A stretch of 64,000 nucleotides of DNA from Primulina eburnea. Its lineage: Eukaryota > Streptophyta > Magnoliopsida > Lamiales > Gesneriaceae. Of the stretch, positions 57,501-64,000 are shown in pieces. The stretch is from NCBI RefSeq assembly GCF_022965805.1, contig NC_133105.1:24438978-24502977 (forward strand). Reading direction: 5' to 3'. Position 1 is the first letter of the stretch. The number at the start of each line of letters is the position of its first letter. Under the pieces are notes generated by a model. It was not told the origin of the DNA, made no database searches, and was given only the letters and a program-made list of their open reading frames with translations. The position numbers were made by a program, and so were the translations under genes.

Positions 57501-60500
57501 TTCTGTGGATGTCAGGGTTTGGCTAGGAGATCCCTCGGGAGTCTTTTCTGTCTCATCTCTATATGATTCACTCATTCAGACAAATTCTTCTCATGTGTTC
57601 CCTTACCATTCTAATATCTGGAAAGTACCAATACCACTAAAGGTTAAGGTGTTTTCTTGGATAGTCGCTTTGGGGAAATTGCAGACATGTGACGTAGTTC
57701 AAAAGCGGATGCCGGGGTATGTATTATCCCCACAGTGGTGCACTTTATGTAAGAAAAACGATGAGACTCAAGATCACATTATGTTGCACTGCACGTTCAC
57801 GACAAAAATATGGACACAAGTTATGCAACACCTGGGATTCGAATGGGTTTTTCCAAGAAGATCGCAAGACATGTTTATCACCGAGCCGGGATTCCTCAAG
57901 GGAAAGAGCCTGACAAACTTTTGGCACTTAGTTGTGCATTGCACTTTTTGGTCTATTTGGATGGAACGCAACAGCAGAATATTCAGGGATGAGGAAAAAA
58001 CGTGGGAAGATTTATGGGACAGTATCAAATTCAGAGTGGCTACTTGGACAATAATCATTCCCAAGTTTCAGCATATCACATTATCTGAGTTAGCTAGGGA
58101 TTGGAAGTTCTTGTTAGTTTAATTTCCTAGCATTTGATGTATGTGGGTTGCTCAGATTGTGGATTACTCATCCACTGTAATTGTAACAATCTTTATTAAT
58201 TAATAATATATAATAGTTTCTGATCAAAAAAAAAAACCATGTCTCTGATAATGTACCTGCATGTGCAATTTTTGCATCTCTGTATTATTTATTGACCCTT
58301 CTAAATTCCCGTGACATAAAAAAATTGGATATTGCTTTTTTCCTACAGTAGCAAGAAACAAATGCCTGCACATGAATACACATTAAGAGTTATATGAATT
58401 AAGAAAACAAATGTTTTTCTTTATTGTATTATCTTGTTTATATTCTTGTAGGATTATTATTAGTTGTTGAAATTATAAATATAATTAGAGGAAACTCTTA
58501 TGATAATTGCGAAATAAAATTTCATGTTAATTATTGTGACGAGTCGTGTCTTAAAATAGTACTATTTTAATATTTGCGGAAAATTTTGAATTTTCTTATT
58601 AAATAATTTATTATAAATATAACTCGTAAAATAAATAACTGTCACCAAGCATAATATTATTTAAATACCAAAACTATAAAATCCTTAATTTAAAACATCC
58701 ACCATAATTTGAAAAAATCTAATAAAAAAATATCAACTTACTAATCACCAAAACCCGTGCAATAAAATTTGAGAAAATAGTTTTAAACGTGCATAATTAA
58801 AATCCCATAAACTACAAGGTCCTCAGGTTTGCATTGCCACTAGTCCGAGCTTGTTCACCGGTCACCGCCTCCCATCTCCTCAAATATATCATCTGCATCG
58901 ATCAAGTCTAGTGAGCCTAATGACTCAACATACATAAACCGTGAATAACAAGTAATACATGATAAAAATCCATGCAATTTAAACATAGCTTGTACATAGA
59001 ATAATATAAGCATAAATATGTATAACGTGACTTTCCTGCATAAAAATTTCCATAAAATCATATGTTCGTGGTCATCATAATCATCATAATCGTAAATCAT
59101 TTTGCGTAGAGTTCTGTTCAATGCAAGTGACCTATACACATAAATCGTTTGATCAAACTAAACCACAATATTGGGCCGGTATGGATCATCAAAGCCCTTG
59201 GACTAGATCTCCGCTCCCTAACATAACATGATTCCTCCGAAAAGGTTGGAGAGGTCTTCAGACACATTCTCTGGCTTCCAAATCCATAACATAATTTGAC
59301 CACAAGACAAATCACATATCTCAAAAATAATTATTTCGCACGTCATACATTCTTACAACCATCATGAACCTCGTTAGATCGACCTCGGACTTGCTGTCCG
59401 CCCTAACATACTAAGGTTCATTTTGACTCATACGACTCCCGAATTAAACAGAACTACTTAGGACGTACCAATCGACTCGGGACTCGACCCATACATGAAA
59501 TACTTTCTAGCCTACTGCCCAGCATCTAGACCAGCCCTGAACCATGCCCAAATCCCGTACCATGCACAAAAAACCAAATAGACATAAGCTACCCAAAGAG
59601 TGACGCTATAGCACTTCTGCGTTCTGTACGACTTCCTATCGATTCTAACTCAAACCAATACCAAAACAAGCCCTAGACTCGACCCTTAGACATAACGTAC
59701 AACCTTGGTCCAGCCCGTTCTAGCCCATGCATATGCACCAGCCCTTAAACAACCCAAAACAGCAGCCCTAGCGAACAACACCCCATGCATGCAAGCTTGT
59801 AACTTACGGCTCCAGCAGTTATTTCCACCCAACCAGACCCTAACCAACCATTACCAGACCTACCTCGGGACCCTAAGACCCCGCCTAGACCCTAGATACA
59901 CACCTGGTCCAGCCAACAACCAACCTGACACCACACAAAGTTGCGAACACCAATATGCGTGGCCGTGCGCTGTTTCGTCCCTTGCTGCACTTGCAGCTTC
60001 TCGACTTTCTATCGGGACACTTAAAGACTTATAAACACCTCCTTAAACAAAAACATACGTAGCAGCAAGCCATAGGATCGGTCCAGCGAAGACGACGATT
60101 TAAAACTCGAGAAAACTAAGAAGTTCATGCGTAATATGTATCGAAACGAGTTTTAAACGAGTTCTAACATATATATAATTAAACCAATGAGTTTTCATTC
60201 TATATTTGATATCAAAATACAGTATATAACATGATCGATGCATAAAAGAAAGGTTTAGATATGCCTTTACGTTAAAGCACACGAATAATCGACAAACAAA
60301 CTCGTGAGAAAACGGAGGCCGGACAGAGACGGTTTGCTACGTTTTATGGCTCTAAAAGTGAGTAGATTAATCAAGGAATGTTGTGTGATAGATGACTTAA
60401 GCTTGTTGATGGAGAAAATTGAAAAAAAATCCCAGCTTAGGTGATGCAACTTTTGGCCAAGTGTGTGTATTTAGCGTGTGTGTGTGTGTGTTACGTGAAT

Positions 60501-63500
60501 GATGATGCAGAGTTAGGGTAGGATTCTTTTATAGATTACTTAGGATTTTTATTAGGTGTTGTAGTTTAATTAAAACACTAATTAAATTTACTGATTAAGC
60601 CCTTACAATTTAAATTAGTAATTTAGCCTTCCAATTTTTTTAATTAATGGTCATAGAAATTTTAAATTCTACCCATAATTAAATACCACCTAGTTTAATT
60701 AATTAAGTCATAAAATAATTATTAAAACATTTTATTTCGAGTTGACGTATATAAATCCCTTATTTTTGAATTTTGTTAATTAAAATGCTTAATATTTCTA
60801 TTTCACTCGATAAATTAAATTTAGTCCGGAAATACTAAAATTTATAAATCCTTTAAAATACTATTTTCTTGACTTAAAATAAAAATATAACTTAAATTTT
60901 TAACATCTTAATCTTCTTCGGTCTCATTTCCCGGTTCAGTATCGAATGTTAGTCTGAAAAACTAAACTCGTTAAAACATCTTAAGTATAAAATTGCATAA
61001 TAAAATAAATATATATACTTTTAAAATAATTTAACACATAGCATGCATTACTTAAATTATTAACTAAATAAATAAATTAATCCGATAATGCATGAGATTT
61101 ATGTGTTCTAGTTTTTGGTCACTACAGTTATATAATTTAAACGAGATACTTCTCAAATAAATCCTTTTATCAGTTACATACTTTATATTGTCAATTTTGA
61201 AATGTAAACATCGAAAAAGTTTCCATGACCAGTATTTTAAATAATTTTAAATTTATTAGAACTTCAAACTTATTTAATACCACTGTTTTTATATTGTTGT
61301 TAATAATTGTTTTGTTAGAATTTATTAAATCAATTATATTATTCAAGTAAACTACTATCATAATCATCAACAAAGATCCATGACCAATTCGAGAAGTAAA
61401 CAATAAGATAAATTTTTTACAGTAAGGTATAAAGTTATTGGATTTTTAAATTTCTTATATATTTATGGTTTGACTATTTAGTTATACTTTTACCAACTTT
61501 TATATTTATCATTTCTCATATATTAATGATGTAACTTCTTTATCACTTTTTTAATTATCTGTTTATTAATTTACGTCTTTTACCGATCTTAATAGTTTGA
61601 GCAACAAATTTGATACTTTGTTGTGAAACAGGTCATACCTGAATCCAATTATATTCATGTGTAAATGAGTTGAGTAACTCTAAAGTTATTTCAAAATATA
61701 GCCAAAATTTCAACCGATTTACATTTAAAATCATTTGGCAATGTAAAAGAAAAGCATTCAAATTTTCCTCTATTTACATTATTTAGAAGGTTAACTGATT
61801 TTGTTTTTTAGTTTCTTAATGATATTGTGACATTTGAGTTGCTGCGAATTTTATTTCATGACTTGTTATTTTCTACTAAATTTTAAAATGCAATGTTGCA
61901 ATGGATTTGGTTGAAGAAAAGTATGAATGGAGCATAACATATATGATAGTCGAATTGTTGAGCAAACAATGGATATGATATTGATAAACTACGATAGAAT
62001 AAATAATATGATATGAAGTAACATTATTATTTGTAGTTGTACACTTGAACAAAAAATTATGAATATATTCAACTTTCAAAGACACGATACTTTGATTACA
62101 AAAACTGAGTGAACTAAATAATATAATATGAATATATTCGAATTTAAATAAAATGATACTTTAAATTTATGAAAGTATGAAACTATACAAAATGCATAAA
62201 AAATGATGTAAGATGTGCGTTTTTAAGCTAAATAAGCTAAGTGAACATGCTATTGATATTTAAGAAACAACAAATTTCAACAACAAAATTGTTTAAAATA
62301 AGATGGAATATTTAATATGTTCGGCCCAATGATCCAGCTTTCTCTTGACTCTTTATGTTACAATTGTCCTGCATTGAATATTAAAACTAATAAATAGTGA
62401 CTTATATATACCAACGAGGTTACACCACCTAATAGGCAAGTATTTTGGGATGGAACACCTCTTGGTTTTATAACCTAACATTGGTGCTCTTCTTGAGAGG
62501 TGGCATAGCGGAAAGGGCATTCTAGAAAAAGACTACAATTGGATCATTGACGCTAATTATGCCAAAAAAAAGACATTTTATAGGCTGGTTTAAGGTGCAT
62601 GATGCATGCACTGAATAATGAAATGTACGGACGTCGGCTTCTCAAAGGGTTGGCGATGTTATAATTGTCTTACTTCGAATGTTATACCTAATAAAAGGTT
62701 GCTTATAAACCAATGAGGTACACCACCCAATAGGCAAGCTTTTTGGGATGGAACACCTCTTAGTTTATAACTAACACTTTATTGGTGCTCATTTCCTGGG
62801 ATGCCCTACCTTTCCAAATAAGGCATATTATAGGTTGGATTAAGGTGCCTTGTACATGCAGTAAGTACTGAAAGGTGAGTGAAAGCCATCTACAGTGGGC
62901 CGCCGTTGACATCGACTTCTCAAGGGGTCGGCAGTGTTACAGTTGTCCCAAATTGAATATTAAACCGAACAAAGAGTGACTTATAAACCAAATAGGTTAC
63001 ACCGCCCAATAGACAAGTCTTTTGGATGAAACTCCTCACTTTCTTGGTGCGTACTTCCTGGGATGCCCTCTCTTTCCCTCCATAATAACATATACAATAC
63101 TCCGTATGTGTACCTATGTTGCATTAAGTTTACTATGGTTAATATTCAACCATAAAAATGAGAGAACAAACTGAATCATTAACATTTTATTGGTATATGT
63201 GATATATATAAATGTTAGAAGACTAGTAGAAAAGCAACATTTTTTTCAGTTTATTTAACATTCAAGTCTATTAACTTTAACTTAGAGCATCAAAAGGCAT
63301 TTCCTCTTCATCCTCTCATGTCAATTTCCATAGCCAATAAGAACAGACAATTATAAAGTTTATGAATTAAATTGATTCAATAAAATCAATTTGAAGGAAA
63401 GTTAAAAAAATGATCAATAATGTAAGCGAAAAACGACATTACCTGTCATTTCAAATAGAAAGAGGCAATTATAAGATGACATTATTGCCATTTCAAAATC

Positions 63501-63749
63501 TAGAGGCAGAACCATATGAAGGGCAATTGTGTGTATGTATATAGATTATAAATGTATCTAAAGATCATTCGTCTTTTTCTTTTGTAATTGTATTCTTTTT
63601 ATTTTGATGTAAAATCGCAGCATGTGAATAAAGAAGTGAACTTCAAGCTATGGAAGGAAGCACAAGCATACAAAGATATCCAGTTGATGCCTTTCGTTGA
63701 CTATTATAGCCTTCTCACTTATAAAACCATCGCGATTTGCATCCTGGGG
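50778..63749 (+). CDS. GALT3: GT31 hydroxyproline O-/beta-1,3-galactosyltransferase with galectin domain; join of 50778-51525, 52367-52602, 52751-53026, 63621-63749, 3' incomplete
   Basis: Four exons give 463 codons in phase. Residues ~6-24 (GGLLIVGLAFILVLSYSFI) form a type II signal anchor for the Golgi. Residues ~40-165 are a stem (SDALPETAQGIKEAL). A galectin-like domain follows (IPCGLLEDSSITLIGIP ... ENLTKEPFTIQNTW ... [23 protein letters not shown]). The GT31 domain then starts (LALLIGVFSAGINFERRMAIRRTWM, VAVRFFIGLHVNKEVNF, DIQLMPFVDYYSLLTYKTIAIC). The DxD motif and C-terminus lie beyond the window. Such enzymes add galactose to hydroxyproline of arabinogalactan proteins or build beta-1,3 linkages. 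The motif pattern is closest, from memory, to GALT3/B3GALT16; the exact paralogue is uncertain. No lesion was seen in any exon. Confidence 0.88.
52235..52410. repeat. Tandem duplication of the intron 1 / exon 2 boundary
   Basis: Copy 1 at 52235-52321 (87 bp) and copy 2 at 52322-52410 (89 bp) are nearly identical. They include CAATTTAACCTT, TATTTTCC and the first 44 bases of exon 2. Copy 1 lacks precisely the AG of the splice acceptor (TTTTCC-TTGATGG against TTTTCCAGTTGATGG). Confidence 0.92.
52367..52602 (+). CDS. GALT3: Galactosyltransferase exon 2
   Basis: Acceptor TTTTCCAG|TTGATGG, donor CGAGAT|GTAAGT. It encodes the second half of the galectin domain, from DGLIKCN to SFAHRD, in phase with exons 1 and 3. 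Confidence 0.9.
52751..53026 (+). CDS. GALT3: Galactosyltransferase exon 3
   Basis: Acceptor ATTGTAG|AATCTTG, donor GGACTT|GTAAGT. Ninety-two codons from NLEPWLVN to VAVRFFIGL, covering the linker and the start of the GT31 domain. Confidence 0.92.
53352..53551. repeat. Perfect or near-perfect 100-bp tandem duplication in intron 3
   Basis: Two copies (53352-53451 and 53452-53551) containing GATTCTCGAGTCCATACAAG and GGGAAAGACGG. I saw no differences within the unit. Confidence 0.92.
53980..56059 (+). pseudogene. LINE ORF1 (DUF4283-type), one frameshift near 54080
   Basis: The ATG at 53980 starts MDFRDVVKIEFKTFSL, a typical plant LINE ORF1 start. A 1-base shift near 54080 moves to the frame of ILELAKEEAAWVSSKIKEIL, which stays open to 56059. 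Domains: a DUF4283-like RNA-binding region (FRGKNSTLILQRF, GRKQIIIVPSGANSFGW ... WWPSNSTELLQYLQL, WIKISGLPWNLW), then a Lys/Thr-rich and later acidic tail (LTEEEIMAGEFDDPQDE). ORF1 proteins of this class bind the element RNA. The stop overlaps the ORF2 start. Confidence 0.85.
56056..58122 (+). pseudogene. LINE ORF2, endonuclease start and RT C-terminus, core deleted and rearranged
   Basis: The ATG at 56056 overlaps the ORF1 stop (ATGA) and gives MKICSWNIRG, the endonuclease start. After a frameshift the endonuclease continues (NPDIVVILETKRN ... GGILVMWDPRV) to about 56410. About 100 bp of inverted RT sequence follow. From 56533 the frame is open to 58122: HLKEAVGLLKLF, SGLKINLEKSAVLG, PIKYLGAPLGG, WKKSFLSRGGRLILIKSVL, then the RT-associated zinc-binding domain (WKVPIPLKVKVFSWIV ... 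CTLCKKNDETQDHIMLHCTF). The FADD catalytic box and most of the RT are missing. Confidence 0.88.
56421..56520 (-). other. Inverted LINE RT fragment
   Basis: Read on the minus strand this gives VFECDGFKAPGPDGF followed by KAKIKWLKEG, the conserved RT entry motif of plant LINEs, in reverse orientation to the rest of the element. Confidence 0.85.
58252..58534. other. Intron 3 sequence between LINE and solo LTR
   Basis: AT-rich intron sequence; no feature recognised. Confidence 0.5.
58535..61126 (-). repeat. Solo LTR A3 in intron 3, antisense to the gene
   Basis: The plus strand starts TGTGACGAGTC and ends GGTCACTACA (element sense TGTAGTGACC ... CGTCACA), 2592 bp. Flanks are ATTAT (58530-58534) and GTTAT (61127-61131), a TSD with one mismatch. 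The palindrome/GATCGATGCAG block is at 58890-58932, and a C-rich segment at 59680-60010 parallels those of B1 and B2. It is the same broad family as A2. Confidence 0.85.
60474..60491. repeat. (TG)n microsatellite in solo LTR A3
   Basis: GTGTGTGTGTGTGTGT run at the place equivalent to the CA-rich runs of A2 and LTR X. Confidence 0.85.
61132..62330. other. AT-rich intron 3 sequence
   Basis: No open frame with recognisable domains and no element edge seen. Confidence 0.5.
62335..63075. repeat. Three diverged ~290-bp tandem repeats in intron 3
   Basis: Copies start near 62335, 62640 and 62920. Each has GTTA(C/T)A(A/G)TTGTC, then (A/T)TTGAATATTA or a variant, then (G)GTTACACC(A/G)CC(T/C)AATAG(G/A)CAAG, TTTTGG(G)ATGGAAC and TTGGTGC. 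The second and third also share CCTGGGATGCCCT(A/C). Divergence is high and edges are vague; the unit is unidentified. Confidence 0.75.
63621..63749 (+). CDS. GALT3: Galactosyltransferase exon 4
   Basis: Acceptor AAATCGCAG|CATGTG, donor CTGGGG|GTACGC. The 43 codons HVNKEVNFKLWKEAQAY ... YKTIAICILG continue FFIGL of exon 3 exactly as in GT31 relatives, which proves that the 10,594-bp interval is one intron. Confidence 0.9.
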
Positions 63750-64000
63750 GTACGCCTTTTATATTACCTAAAGACAAAAGAGGAAATGTGTGCAACTGAA
63801 ACTAGAATATTTGTGAGAAACTTGTTTGCATTTCTGCTGAACTTTTACAGCCTGTATACACGTTTACAATTTAACATAATAAAGAATTTAAATCTCTAAT
63901 TGATTCTATAATATTATCCTAATAATCGTTCCTATTCTAATTAGTCATTAAAGGAAATTACACACACACACCATCATATCTTCTAGGTTATTTACTAAAT
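63750..64000 (+). other. Start of intron 4
   Basis: Non-coding AT-rich sequence after the donor; the next exon is outside the window. Confidence 0.75.

Larger units (their letters stand above)
53611..58251 (+). mobile_element. LINE retrotransposon in intron 3, with 20-bp target duplication
   Basis: AAAAACCATGTCTCTGATAA occurs at 53611-53630 and 58232-58251. The element between (53631-58231) ends in a short poly(A). It has a 5' leader, ORF1, and an ORF2 reduced to an endonuclease start and the RT C-terminus plus zinc-binding domain. It lies in the same orientation as the host gene. The poly(A) and the long exact TSD show target-primed insertion that is not very old. Confidence 0.95.

Noticed and set aside
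56100..58122. LINE reading frames as independent host genes (endonuclease-like and a 529-codon protein)
   Set aside because: They lie between 20-bp target duplications and end with a poly(A); they are parts of one broken ORF2.
63588..63899. 103-codon frame taken as a separate gene
   Set aside because: Only 63621-63749 is coding (exon 4). The flanks are intron read-through with clear splice sites at both ends.
1..64000. tRNA, rRNA, organellar or caulimovirus-like insertions
   Set aside because: No cloverleaf, rRNA segment, plastid gene or movement-protein signature was recognised by reading. A covariance-model or profile search was not possible here.

Overview
This window is plant nuclear DNA, dominated by transposable elements. 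It carries plant CACTA, SIRE-type Ty1/copia, Athila-type and Tekay-like Ty3/gypsy, and LINE sequences, and one spliced host gene of a plant-specific glycosyltransferase class. The extra ORFs of the copia elements resemble sequences I recall from Lamiales (Gesneriaceae-like) assemblies. The order is therefore a guess; 'eudicot' is safer.

Layout. 1-10743: the 5' part of a CACTA transposon on the minus strand, with a decayed TNP2 transposase and a CACTA-type terminus at 10731-10743. A SIRE-like copia element on the minus strand (2805-10317, TSD CAGAG) is inserted in it. Its reverse transcriptase is cut and fused to the tail of the extra ORF. 11178-~15170: two adjacent, diverged minus-strand LTR copies. 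~15170-37650: a nest. A decayed gypsy element (internal remnant plus 3' LTR) received a solo LTR (15758-17752, TSD CATTA), a copia element (~19554-33326), a second solo LTR (33788-36434, TSD GATGG) and, inside the copia element, a complete Athila element (21272-32375, TSD ACTAA). 38455-49394: a second SIRE-like copia element on the plus strand (TSD AATGT). It still has its full extra-ORF region and also an antisense ORF with its own TATA-like box. Every pol gene in the window is broken by stops, frameshifts or deletions. The Athila ORF3 is the longest intact element ORF apart from gag.

50778 to the right edge: the host gene, a GT31 beta-1,3-/hydroxyproline O-galactosyltransferase with a galectin domain. 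Four exons lie in the window (463 codons) and the catalytic C-terminus lies beyond it. Intron 3 is about 10.6 kb and holds a LINE with a 20-bp TSD and a 2.6-kb solo LTR, so the gene was lengthened by insertions but keeps its reading frame and splice sites.

Most notable signals: paired 10-bp CGCCCGGGCG palindromes, each pair exactly 22 bp apart, in both Athila LTRs and again before its ORF3; the divergent antisense/sense extra-gene pair in the plus-strand copia element; a palindrome plus CAGGTGAG block shared by otherwise diverged LTRs; and a duplicated intron/exon boundary in the host gene. No tRNA, rRNA or CRISPR was seen.
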